From positions 1-17,980 of the forward strand of contig CAMPJJ010000106.1 in assembly GCA_946886855.1 (NCBI GenBank): a stretch of 17,980 nucleotides of DNA, read 5' to 3'. Positions 1-7,858 of this stretch are shown here, in pieces (the stretch's first letter is position 1; every line of letters begins with the position of its first letter). The stretch comes from an uncultured Roseateles sp. (GTDB taxonomy: Bacteria > Pseudomonadota > Gammaproteobacteria > Burkholderiales > Burkholderiaceae). Below the pieces are notes generated by a model. The model had not been told where the DNA came from. It saw nothing but the letters and a program-made list of their open reading frames with translations, and ran no database searches. The position numbers were made by a program, and so were the translations under genes.

Positions 1-11
1 CGTGTCCCTCC

Positions 12-35
12 TTCGACTGCCTCCCGGCAGTCGAA
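12..35 (-). terminator. Perfect 10-bp hairpin downstream of the ABC ATPase gene (candidate terminator or intercistronic structure)
   Basis: Positions 12-21 (TTCGACTGCC) pair perfectly with 26-35 (GGCAGTCGAA) around a 4-nt loop, about 40 nt past the stop of the minus-strand transporter operon. No U-tract follows on the minus strand. The 9-nt direct repeat TCCCTCCTT flanks the hairpin at 5-13 and 37-45. Read on the minus strand this is AAGGAGGGA, a strong Shine-Dalgarno-like sequence, and the copy at 13-5 ends just before the window edge. The structure may therefore be a terminator, or an intercistronic hairpin before another minus-strand gene lying outside the window. Confidence 0.4.
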
Positions 36-76
36 TTCCCTCCTTGACCTCCGAAGAGGGGCCCCAGTCGGGCGGC

Positions 77-1771
77 TCAGGCAACGCTCGCTGTGGGCGC
101 CGTGCCTTGGTAACCGCGCGGCACGGCGCCGAGCAGACGCTTGGTGTACTCCTGCTTCGGTGCCGCCAGCAGCGCGCGGGCATCGGCCTGCTCGACGACG
201 TCGCCGTGCTGCATGACCAGCACCTCGTCGGAGATGAACTTCACCACCGCCAGGTCATGGCTGATGAAGATGTAGCTGAGGCCGAATTCGTCCTGCAGAT
301 CCTTCAGCAGGTTGAGCACCTGGGCCTGGACGGAAACGTCCAGCGCCGAGACAGCCTCGTCCAGCACCAGCACCTCCGGCTGCAGCGTCAGGCAACGCGC
401 GATGGCAATGCGCTGGCGCTGGCCGCCGGAGAACTCGTGCGGATACTTGTGCAACGCCGACTCGTCCAGACCGACCTTCTTCAGCAGCGCGCTGGCCGTG
501 GCGATGCGCTCGTCGTGGCTCCCGCCGATGCCGTGGATCTCCATCGGCTCCAGCAGCGTCTGCGAGATCGTGAAGCGCGGGTTCAACGAGGCATACGGGT
601 TCTGGAAGACGACCTGGATGCGGCGGCGCATCTTCTGCCAGTCCGGCCCGTTCATCTTGAGCAGGTCCTGGCCTTCGAACAGCACCTGGCCGCCGGTGGG
701 CTCGTGCAGCCGCAGCAGCGTCAGGCCCATCGTCGTCTTGCCGGAGCCGGACTCGCCCACCACGCCGAGCGTGTGGCCCTTGCGCAGCTGGAAGTCGACG
801 CCCTTGACGGCCTTGAACTCGGTCTTGCTGAACAGGCCCGACTTGAAGAAGAAGCTCTTCTTCAGCCCCTTGACCTCGAGGATCACCGGCGCGGCCGGAT
901 CCTTGGCCTTGCCCTTGCCCTCGGACACCGAGCGGCCGGCGATGTGGTCGTCGATGACCATCAGCCGCGCCGGGTTCTCCGTCAGCGACGGGCGGCACGC
1001 CAGCAGCGCCTTCGTGTACGCGTCCTGCGGGTGATGGAAGATGTCCGCCACCGGCGCCTTCTCGCGGATCTCGCCGTGGCGCATGACGACGACCTGGTCG
1101 GCGATCTCGCCCACCACGCCCAGGTCGTGCGAGATGAACAGCATGCTCATCTTGTGCGATTCCTTGAGCCGCGCGAGCAGCTCCATCACCTGGCGCTGGA
1201 TGGTGACATCCAGCGCGGTGGTCGGCTCGTCGGCGATCAGCAGCTTGGGGCTGCAGGCCAGCGCGACCGCGATCATCACGCGCTGCTGCTGGCCGCCGGA
1301 CATCTCGTGCGGATAGCTCTTCAGACGCCGCTTCGGATCGGGGATGCCGACCTCGTTGAGCAGCTCCTCGGCGCGCACCAGCGCCTGGCGCCGGGTCATG
1401 CCCAGGTGCTTGATCAGCGGCTCCATGATCTGGTCCGCGACCGGGAACACCGGGTTCAGCGAGCTCATCGGATCCTGGAACACGCAGGCGATCTCGCGCC
1501 CGCGCACGGACTGCAGCTCGCGCAGCGAGGTCTTGAGCAGGTCGCGGCCCTGGAACAGGATCGCGCCGCTGCGCTCGGCGTTGTCGGGCAGCAGGTTGAG
1601 GATGGACATGGCCGTCACGCTCTTGCCCGAGCCCGACTCGCCCACCAGGGCCACCGTGCCGTGTTCCGGGATGTCGAAGCTGACGCCCTTGACGGCCAGC
1701 TGGCGCTGCATGACGCCGTCGACCTTGCCCATGCGGAAGGCGACCTTCAGGTCTTGAATGCTCAACAGCAT
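77..1771 (-). CDS. Opp/Dpp-type peptide ABC transporter, fused dual ATP-binding protein
   Basis: Cytoplasmic ATPase of 564 residues carrying two complete ABC domains in one chain, as in YejF/GsiA-type proteins rather than separate OppD and OppF. It would power import through the two permeases encoded just upstream. First domain: Walker A GESGSGKS 44-51, Q-loop Q99, signature MSGGQ 157-161, Walker B LLIADE 177-182, H-loop H215, then an oligopeptide-type C-terminal stretch around 250-270. Second domain: Walker A GESGSGKT 339-346, Q390, FSGGQ 447-451, Walker B VLVLDE 467-472, H505. The second D-loop region reads DEAVSALD, with Ala where Pro is usual; the catalytic Glu is intact. I chose the ATG at 1771 over one 17 codons upstream. 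It begins the conserved sequence MLLSIQDLKV, sits 4 nt past the permease stop, and has a GGAG overlapping that stop. The transported solute is inferred from family only. Confidence 0.93.
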   Translation of the reverse strand: MLLSIQDLKVAFRMGKVDGVMQRQLAVKGVSFDIPEHGTVALVGESGSGKSVTAMSILNLLPDNAERSGAILFQGRDLLKTSLRELQSVRGREIACVFQDPMSSLNPVFPVADQIMEPLIKHLGMTRRQALVRAEELLNEVGIPDPKRRLKSYPHEMSGGQQQRVMIAVALACSPKLLIADEPTTALDVTIQRQVMELLARLKESHKMSMLFISHDLGVVGEIADQVVVMRHGEIREKAPVADIFHHPQDAYTKALLACRPSLTENPARLMVIDDHIAGRSVSEGKGKAKDPAAPVILEVKGLKKSFFFKSGLFSKTEFKAVKGVDFQLRKGHTLGVVGESGSGKTTMGLTLLRLHEPTGGQVLFEGQDLLKMNGPDWQKMRRRIQVVFQNPYASLNPRFTISQTLLEPMEIHGIGGSHDERIATASALLKKVGLDESALHKYPHEFSGGQRQRIAIARCLTLQPEVLVLDEAVSALDVSVQAQVLNLLKDLQDEFGLSYIFISHDLAVVKFISDEVLVMQHGDVVEQADARALLAAPKQEYTKRLLGAVPRGYQGTAPTASVA

Positions 1772-1775
1772 GGCG

Positions 1776-2828
1776 TTACTCCAGACCGCGCAGTTTGGGA
1801 TCGAGCGCGTCGCGCAGCGCATCCGTGAAGAGGGCGAAGGCGGTGACGAAGACCGCCATGAAGCCGGTCACCGCGGCCAGCTGCCACCAGTAGCCCAGGA
1901 TCAGCTCGCTCTGCGCCTCGGCCAGCATCGTGCCCCAGGAGACCTGGTCCACGCTGACGCCCAGGCCCAGGTAGGACAGGATGACCTCGCTCTTGATGAA
2001 GCCCACCACGTGCAGCGAGAGCTGCACCAGCGCGACGTGCGAGACGTTGGGCAGGATGTGCTTGAACATGCGCGAACTCTTGCTCGCGCCGATGGCCTCG
2101 GCGCTGCGCACGTATTCGCGCACCGAGTGCTTCATGAACTCGGCGCGGACCAGGCGGTAGATGCCGGTCCAGCCCGCCAGGCCCAGGATCATCACCACCG
2201 GCAGCACGCCGCGGCCGAAGACCACCGCGAAGGCGAAGATCAGCAGGATGTTGGGCATCGCCGTGAAGACGTTGTAGACCCACTCCAGGAAGTCGCCGAC
2301 CTTGCCGCCGTAGAAGCCCGACAGCGCGCCCAGCACGGTGCCGATGAGCGTGGCCACCAGGGCGGCCAGCACGCCGACCATGATGGAGATCTCGGCGCCC
2401 TTGATCGCCTTGGCCAGCACGTCGCGACCCAGGCGGTCGCCGCCGAAGGGCAGCGTCTCGGCGCGCGGCGCCTCGTCGGTCTTGTACTGCTTGGCCTTCT
2501 CGGTCCACTCGGCGTACTTGGGCGCGAGCGGATCGATGTCGCTGAGGTCGACGTTCGGACCCTTGGGCTGCGCGATGGCGCCGGCGCTCTCGGCCGGCGC
2601 GGGACCGAGGAAGGTCGGCGGCGCGTTGGGCACGCCGGTCTCCTTCTGCCAGTCGCGCGCCACCAGGCCCAGGCCGGCGGCCACCACCAGCAGCAGCGAC
2701 AGCGCGACGACGACCATCGCGAACATGCCGAGCTTGTCGGACTTCAGACGGCGCCAGGAGGCGTACCAGACGCCGCGCGAGCGTTGCGGCTTCGCGGCCG
2801 CGGTGGGGTTGGACAGCACTGCGCTCAT
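1776..2828 (-). CDS. Opp/Dpp-type peptide ABC transporter permease (OppC/DppC/YejE-like)
   Basis: Inner-membrane permease subunit of 350 residues, the C-type partner of the importer. A cytoplasmic N-terminus with the usual basic WRRLKSDKLG segment (25-34) precedes TM1 (about 35-56). A long hydrophilic periplasmic stretch follows (about 57-128), then the conserved GGDRLGRDVLAKAIKGAEIS block (129-148) and the five-helix BPD_transp_1 core. The EAA loop that docks on the ATPase is at about 239-262 (EYVRSAEAIGASKSS...HILPN). The C-terminus ends DALRDALDPKLRGLE, typical of OppC proteins. The ATG overlaps the stop of the upstream permease as ATGA, so the two are probably translationally coupled. The 70-residue periplasmic insert is somewhat long for the family. 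Confidence 0.93.
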   Translation of the reverse strand: MSAVLSNPTAAAKPQRSRGVWYASWRRLKSDKLGMFAMVVVALSLLLVVAAGLGLVARDWQKETGVPNAPPTFLGPAPAESAGAIAQPKGPNVDLSDIDPLAPKYAEWTEKAKQYKTDEAPRAETLPFGGDRLGRDVLAKAIKGAEISIMVGVLAALVATLIGTVLGALSGFYGGKVGDFLEWVYNVFTAMPNILLIFAFAVVFGRGVLPVVMILGLAGWTGIYRLVRAEFMKHSVREYVRSAEAIGASKSSRMFKHILPNVSHVALVQLSLHVVGFIKSEVILSYLGLGVSVDQVSWGTMLAEAQSELILGYWWQLAAVTGFMAVFVTAFALFTDALRDALDPKLRGLE

Positions 2829-3763
2829 TTGAGGACCACCCGCGGGTCAACCAGCTTGTAGAGAAGGTCGGTGATCAGGTTGACCACCATCGTCAGCGCC
2901 GCGATGTAGATCGCGAAGGCCTGGATCACCGGATAGTCGTTGCGGTTGACCGCCAGCAGGATCTCGCGGCCCAGGCCCGGGATCGAGAAGAACACCTCCA
3001 GCAGGAAGGAGCCGACGAACACGCCGGGCAGCGCCACGGAGATGTTGGTCATGATCGGGATCATCGCGTTGCGCAGCACGTGCTTGAGCAGGATGGTCTT
3101 CTCGGTCAGGCCCTTGGCGCGCGCGGTGCGCACGTACTCATGGCCGATCTCGTCAAGGAAGAAGGTGCGGTACAGCCGCGTGTACGGCGACAGCGCGACC
3201 GCCACCGCGACCAGCACCGGCAGCGGCGCGTAGGTCGTGAGGTTGGTCCACAGCGAGTCGCTCCAGCCCTGCACCGGGAACCAGCCCAGGCGGAAGGCGA
3301 AGAAGTACTGCGCCACGATCACGTAGACCAGCAGCGAGATCGACACCGCGACCGTCGTGAGGATCATGACCGCGCGGTCGGTGAGGCTGCCGCGCATGTA
3401 GGCGACGGCCAGCGCGAACGGGATCGCCAGGATCACCTCGAGCACCAGGATCGGCAGCATCACCGTCAGCGTGGCCGGCATGCGTGTGGCGAAGAGGTTG
3501 GCCACCGACTCGTTGGTCGCCCAGCTCTTGCCCCAGTCGAAGGTGACGATCTGCTGCAGGAAGATCCACAGCTGTTCCCACACCGGCTTGTTCAGTCCGA
3601 GCTGATCGCGGATGGCCTCGATCTGGTCCTGGCTGGCGTTCAGGCCGCCCAGCACTTCGGCGGGATCGCCGCCGAACCATTTGAAGAGGAAGAACACCAG
3701 CAGCACGACACCCAGCAAGGTGGGGATCATTTGCCACAGGCGCCTGATGAGATAGGCCGCCAT
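2825..3763 (-). CDS. Opp/Dpp-type peptide ABC transporter permease (OppB/DppB/YejB-like)
   Basis: First gene of the minus-strand transporter cassette: a 312-residue inner-membrane permease. It begins with the family's typical MAAYLIRRLWQMIPTLLGVV (TM1 about 9-28). A periplasmic stretch (30-95) follows, containing the DPAEVLGGLNA and RDQLGLNKPVWEQ blocks shared by OppB proteins. The BPD_transp_1 domain comes next, with about five more helices. The EAA motif EYVRTARAKGLTEKTILLKH lies at 209-228, followed by VLRNAMIP. The C-terminus has the usual IPGLGREILLAVNRNDYPVIQ and DLLYKLVDPRV signatures. Length is near the common 305-340. A GGAG lies about 10 nt upstream of the ATG. It overlaps the next permease by 4 nt and diverges from the solute-binding-protein genes. 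Confidence 0.93.
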   Translation of the reverse strand: MAAYLIRRLWQMIPTLLGVVLLVFFLFKWFGGDPAEVLGGLNASQDQIEAIRDQLGLNKPVWEQLWIFLQQIVTFDWGKSWATNESVANLFATRMPATLTVMLPILVLEVILAIPFALAVAYMRGSLTDRAVMILTTVAVSISLLVYVIVAQYFFAFRLGWFPVQGWSDSLWTNLTTYAPLPVLVAVAVALSPYTRLYRTFFLDEIGHEYVRTARAKGLTEKTILLKHVLRNAMIPIMTNISVALPGVFVGSFLLEVFFSIPGLGREILLAVNRNDYPVIQAFAIYIAALTMVVNLITDLLYKLVDPRVVLK

Positions 3764-4086
3764 ACGCGCGGGACTCCAAGCAAGCGCCGCCGAGCCCGAT
3801 GTCGAACCCGGCGACCGATAAAGACAAACCCCGGACGCTTGTGACGGCCGGGGCCTGCAGGTGAAAAACCACGCGCGAGTCTACGTGAGCGCCCGCCGCA
3901 CCCGCACCGGCATTTGCCCTGAATCCATCGAAGAAAACTGATGAAGCACGCTCGTGGAAGCAGGGGTGTTCATCCGCAATGCGCCCCTGCCGAACCGGTC
4001 GTCGAAGGTCTCGGGGTTGTTGGCATGGCGGGCGCGGACATCGCCCACTAGACTGACGCGCTTTCGGATTCGAGGACGGCATCTTG
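3764..4086. other. 323-nt divergent intergenic region between importer cassette and binding-protein genes
   Basis: I see no convincing gene here. It must carry start signals for both directions. Visible structure includes the inverted repeat CCCCGG (3829-3834) / CCGGGG (3848-3853) with a 13-nt spacer. A second inverted repeat is GCAGGGG (3960-3966) / CCCCTGC (3984-3990) with a 17-nt spacer. Two relatively AT-rich patches (about 3817-3830 and 3931-3944) stand out in an otherwise GC-rich stretch. Either inverted repeat could be an operator, but neither matches a regulator site I can name. No clear -35/-10 pair is seen on the minus strand. Confidence 0.6.
4049..4054 (+). promoter_or_regulatory. 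Candidate -10 element (TAGACT) for the binding-protein genes
   Basis: TAGACT matches TATAAT at the key T1, A2, A4 and T6 positions and lies 32 nt before the ATG at 4087. No good -35 sits at 16-18 nt; TTGTTG/TTGGCA (4017-4025) is too far away. The same CTAnnnT pattern appears shortly upstream of two other genes in this window, which is the main support. Confidence 0.3.
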
Positions 4087-5931
4087 ATGCGACGCGGCTT
4101 GGCCGGGACGGGGTTCCTGGCGCTCTTACTTTCGGCATCCCTCAGCGCGGTCCCCGATCGCGTCGAGGCGGCCGACGATCCCACGCCGGCCGCTCCCAAG
4201 GTGCTGCGCTACGCGATCCGCGCGGCCGAGACCGGCTTCGATCCCGCGCAGGTCACCGACCTGTACTCGCGCAACGTGACCGCAGGCATCTTCGACGCGC
4301 CGCTGCGCTACAGCTACCTGGGCCGGCCCTATCGCCTCGAACCCGCCGTCACCGACGGCATGCCCGAGGTCAGCGACGACGCACGCCGCTTCGTGTTCAG
4401 GCTTAAGCGCGGCGTGCTGTTCAGCGACGACCCGGCGTTCAAGGGCAAGCCGCGCGAACTCGTCGCCGAGGACCTGATCTACACGATCAAGCGCCACTAC
4501 GACCCGCGCGTGAAGAGCGGCCATCTGTACCGCTTCGAAGGCGCGAAGATCCTGGGCCTGTCCGAGGTGCGCGCGGAGTCGCTGAAGAACAAGACGCCGT
4601 TCGACTACGACCGCCCCGTCGACGGCCTGCGTGCGCTGGACCGCTACACGGTCGAGATGCGCGTGGCCAACAGCGATCCGCGCCTGCTGCTGCATTTCGC
4701 CGATCCGATGGTGGGCATCGTGGCGCGCGAGGTCGTCGAGTTCTACGGCGACAAGATCATGGAGCACCCCGTCGGCACCGGCGCCTGGAAGCTGGGCGAA
4801 TGGCGCCGCTCGTCGCGCATCGTGCTGGAGAAGAACCCGAACTACCGCGACGAGCGTTACCACGAGGACGCCGCCACCGCGAAGCCGGAACTGGCCGATG
4901 CCGTGCGCCGCCTGCAGGGTCGCAAGCTGCCGCTGGTCGACCGCGTCGAGATCGCCGTGATCGAGGAAAGCCAGCCGCGCTGGCTGTCCTTCCTGCGCAG
5001 GGAATTCGACCTGCTCGACGACCTGCCGGCGGAGTTCGCGCCGGTCGGCATGCCGCAGAACAAGCTCGCGCCCAACCTGGTGAAGGAAGGCGTGAAGGCG
5101 GTGCGCTACGAGCGCGCGGACGTCGCGATCTCCTACTTCAACATGGAAGACCCGGTCGTCGGCGGCTACACGCCGGAGAAGATCGCGCTGCGCCGCGCGA
5201 TCGCGCTGGGCGTCGACCTGGACCAGGAGATCCGCCTGCCGCGCCGCGGCCAGGCGATTCCGGCGCAGGGGATCATCTCGCCGGGCGTGACCGGCTACGA
5301 CAAGGGCTTCAAGTCGGAGATGAGCCAGTTCGACCGCGCACGCGCCAAGGCGCTGCTGGACCTGTACGGCTACGTCGACAAGGATGGCGACGGCTGGCGC
5401 GACCTGCCCGACGGCAGCCCGCTGGTGCTGGAGTACGCGACGCAGCCCGACGGCCAGAACCGCCAGCTGGCCGAGCTGTGGCAGAAGAACATGGATGCGA
5501 TCAACGTGCGCATCCGCTTCAAGCTCGCGAAGTGGCCGGAGAACCTGAAGGCCGCCAACGCCGGCAAGCTGCAGATGTGGGGCATGGGCTGGAGCGCGGA
5601 CGTGCCCGACGGCGAGAACTTCCTCGGCCTGGGCTACGTCGGCAGCAAGGGGCAGTCCAACAAGGCGCGCTTCGATCTGCCGGCGTTCAACGCGCTGTAC
5701 CGCCAGCAGCACGGCATGCCCGACGGCGCCGAGCGACTGGCCGTGATGGACAAGGCCCAGCGCCTGATGATCGCGTACATGCCCTACAAGGTCCATGTGC
5801 ACCGCATCTTCACCGACATGACGCAGCCCTGGGTGATCGGCTACGACAAGAACCTCTACCAGCGCGACTTCTATTCGTACGTCGACATCGACACCGACGC
5901 GCTGGCGAAGGCGCACGCGAAGAAGCCTTGA
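4087..5931 (+). CDS. Periplasmic solute-binding protein of peptide ABC transporter, SBP_bac_5 family (paralog 1)
   Basis: A 614-residue exported binding protein expected to capture peptides or related solutes in the periplasm and deliver them to an Opp/Dpp-type importer. A signal peptide (about 1-28, ending VEA-AD) lacks a lipobox Cys, so a soluble periplasmic form is expected. The mature part starts with KVLRYAIRAAETGFDPAQ (38-55). Family blocks include PVGTGAWKLGEW, QPRWLSFLRREFDLL and YFNMEDPVVGGYTPEKIALR. An Asp-rich loop DKDGDGWRD (431-439) resembles a calcium-binding loop. The chain ends near a conserved Y-VDIDTD segment. It is longer than DppA/OppA (about 535). A TTG one codon earlier (4084) is an alternative start. 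GAGGA at 4072-4076 is 10 nt from the ATG and 7 nt from the TTG. It is the most diverged of the three paralogs. Confidence 0.92.
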   Translation: MRRGLAGTGFLALLLSASLSAVPDRVEAADDPTPAAPKVLRYAIRAAETGFDPAQVTDLYSRNVTAGIFDAPLRYSYLGRPYRLEPAVTDGMPEVSDDARRFVFRLKRGVLFSDDPAFKGKPRELVAEDLIYTIKRHYDPRVKSGHLYRFEGAKILGLSEVRAESLKNKTPFDYDRPVDGLRALDRYTVEMRVANSDPRLLLHFADPMVGIVAREVVEFYGDKIMEHPVGTGAWKLGEWRRSSRIVLEKNPNYRDERYHEDAATAKPELADAVRRLQGRKLPLVDRVEIAVIEESQPRWLSFLRREFDLLDDLPAEFAPVGMPQNKLAPNLVKEGVKAVRYERADVAISYFNMEDPVVGGYTPEKIALRRAIALGVDLDQEIRLPRRGQAIPAQGIISPGVTGYDKGFKSEMSQFDRARAKALLDLYGYVDKDGDGWRDLPDGSPLVLEYATQPDGQNRQLAELWQKNMDAINVRIRFKLAKWPENLKAANAGKLQMWGMGWSADVPDGENFLGLGYVGSKGQSNKARFDLPAFNALYRQQHGMPDGAERLAVMDKAQRLMIAYMPYKVHVHRIFTDMTQPWVIGYDKNLYQRDFYSYVDIDTDALAKAHAKKP

Positions 5932-5963
5932 ACGCCTGAAGTCCTGACGACCTCCTCCTGCCC

Positions 5964-7847
5964 ATGATGACGCTCCGCGCCCGACGCTTCCCTTCGATCC
6001 TGCGCGGGGCGTCCCTCGCGGCCGCGCTGGCGCTCGCCGGCGTCAATGCCGGACACGCGGCCGACGGTGCGCGGGCGGGCGCGCCGGCCGCCTCGGCCTC
6101 GGCGTCCGCGCCCAAGGTGCTGCGCTACGCCTTCCGTGTCGCGGAGACCGGCTTCGATCCCGCGAAGATCACCGACATCTACTCGCGGTCGATCACGCCC
6201 CACGTGTTCGAAGGGCTCTACACCTACGACCAGCTGGCGCGTCCCGCGCGCATGAAGCCGCTGACCGCGGCGGCGATGCCGGAGACCTCCGACGACTTCA
6301 AGGTCTGGACGGTGAAGCTGCGTCCGGGCATCCGCTTCGCCGACGATCCCGCGTTCAAGGGCAAGCCGCGCGAGCTGACCGCCGAGGACTACGTCTACGC
6401 GATCAAGCGTTTCGCCGATCCGGCCGTCGCGTCGCCGGCCTGGAGCGAGGTCGAGGAGCTCGAGCTGGTCGGCCTGAACGAGTATCACCAGCAGGTCCGC
6501 AAGTCCGGCAAGCCCTTCGACTACGACAAGCCCATCGAGGGCCTGCGCGCGCTGGACCGCTACACGCTGCAGTTCAAGTCGAAGGAGACGCGGCCGCGCC
6601 TGATGGAGGTCTTCGCGCAGGGCGACCTGTACGGCGCCGTCGCGCGCGAGGTGATCGAGGCCTATCCGGGCGATTCCATGGCGCATCCGGTGGGCACGGG
6701 GCCGTTCGTGCTCAAGCAGTGGCGTCGCAGCTCGCTGATCGTGCTGGAACGCAACCCGCTCTACCGCGAGCGCTTCTACGACCAGGAAGTGGATCCCGCG
6801 CCCGACGACGCCGAAGGCCAGGCGCTCAAGGCGCGCTTCAAGGGCCGGCGGCTGCCGATGGTGGACCGCATCGAGGTGAGCATCATCCAGGAGAACCAGC
6901 CCCGCTGGCTGTCCTTCCTGAACGGCGAGTACGACTTCATCGAGCGCACGCCCGAGGACTTCATCAACCAGGCGATGCCCAACGGCAAGATCGCGCCCAA
7001 CCTGGAGAAGCAGGGCAAGCACGCGTACCGGACCGTGGCGTCGGACGTGCTGTTCACCGTGTTCAACATGGAGGATCCCGTCGTCGGCGGCTACACACCG
7101 GAGAAGATCGCGCTGCGGCGCGCGATCGCGCTGGCCATCGACACGCAGCGCGAGCTGACGCTGGTGCGCCGCGGTCAGGCGATGCTGGCGCAGTCGCTGT
7201 ACATGCCGGGCACGACCGGCTACGACCCGGCGTTCAAGAGCGACATGAGCACCTTCGATCCGGCGCGCGCGAAGGCCTTGCTGGACCTTTACGGCTACGT
7301 CGACAAGGACGGCGACGGCTGGCGCGACAAGCCCGACGGCAGCCCGCTGCTGCTGGAGAGCCTGACCACGCCCGACCAGTTCCAGCGCCAGATCGACGAG
7401 ATCGTGCAGAAGAACCTGAATGCGATCGGCCTGCGCATCGCCTTCAAGACGGCGCAGTGGCCGGAGAACCTCAAGTCGCTGCGCGCCGGCAAATACCAGA
7501 TCTGGTCGCTGGGGACGTCGGCCTCCAAGCCCGATGGGCAGGACTCGCTGGCGCGCATGTACAGCGGCCAGATCGGTGCGCAGAACTACGCGCGCTTCAA
7601 GCTGCCGGCCGTCGACAAGCTCTACGACGAGGCGTCGCACCTGCCCGACGGCCCGGAACGGCAGAAGATCTTCGACGAGACCAAGCGCTACGCGACCGCC
7701 TACATGCCCTACAAGTACCGCGGTCACCGCTTCATCACCGACATCGCCCAGCCGCAGCTGAGCGGCTACCGCCGTCCGCAGTTCTGGCTGAACTGGTGGG
7801 AGTACGTGGACATCGATCCCGACGCCGCCGCGAAGTTCAAGCACTAG
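5964..7847 (+). CDS. Periplasmic solute-binding protein of peptide ABC transporter, SBP_bac_5 family (paralog 2)
   Basis: A 627-residue exported binding protein, colinear with the genes on both sides. The signal peptide is MMTLRARRFPSILRG followed by an Ala-rich core ending about AGHAAD; an Ala/Ser-rich linker precedes the conserved KVLRYAFRVAETGFDPAK. It shares all main blocks with its neighbours: DDPAFKGKPRELTAEDYVYAIKR, HPVGTGPFVLKQWRRSS, FNMEDPVVGGYTPEKIALRR and the Asp-rich loop DKDGDGWRD at 447-455. It begins 32 nt after the previous stop. ATG ATG at 5964/5967 offers two adjacent starts, and I see no purine-rich Shine-Dalgarno; the leader is instead pyrimidine-rich (CCTCCTCC). Translation may depend on the upstream gene. 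Ligand is unknown; peptide is inferred from the family. Confidence 0.92.
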   Translation: MMTLRARRFPSILRGASLAAALALAGVNAGHAADGARAGAPAASASASAPKVLRYAFRVAETGFDPAKITDIYSRSITPHVFEGLYTYDQLARPARMKPLTAAAMPETSDDFKVWTVKLRPGIRFADDPAFKGKPRELTAEDYVYAIKRFADPAVASPAWSEVEELELVGLNEYHQQVRKSGKPFDYDKPIEGLRALDRYTLQFKSKETRPRLMEVFAQGDLYGAVAREVIEAYPGDSMAHPVGTGPFVLKQWRRSSLIVLERNPLYRERFYDQEVDPAPDDAEGQALKARFKGRRLPMVDRIEVSIIQENQPRWLSFLNGEYDFIERTPEDFINQAMPNGKIAPNLEKQGKHAYRTVASDVLFTVFNMEDPVVGGYTPEKIALRRAIALAIDTQRELTLVRRGQAMLAQSLYMPGTTGYDPAFKSDMSTFDPARAKALLDLYGYVDKDGDGWRDKPDGSPLLLESLTTPDQFQRQIDEIVQKNLNAIGLRIAFKTAQWPENLKSLRAGKYQIWSLGTSASKPDGQDSLARMYSGQIGAQNYARFKLPAVDKLYDEASHLPDGPERQKIFDETKRYATAYMPYKYRGHRFITDIAQPQLSGYRRPQFWLNWWEYVDIDPDAAAKFKH

Positions 7848-7858
7848 GTCCGACACCG

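Noticed and set aside
3914..3942. TTGCCC plus ACTGAT as a plus-strand promoter
   Set aside because: The -10 matches only three of six bases and would leave a leader of about 140 nt; TAGACT at 4049 is a better candidate.
3881..4406. Short open frames on both strands across the divergent intergenic region
   Set aside because: No Shine-Dalgarno, no recognisable sequence, and one overlaps the signal peptide of paralog 1 in another frame.
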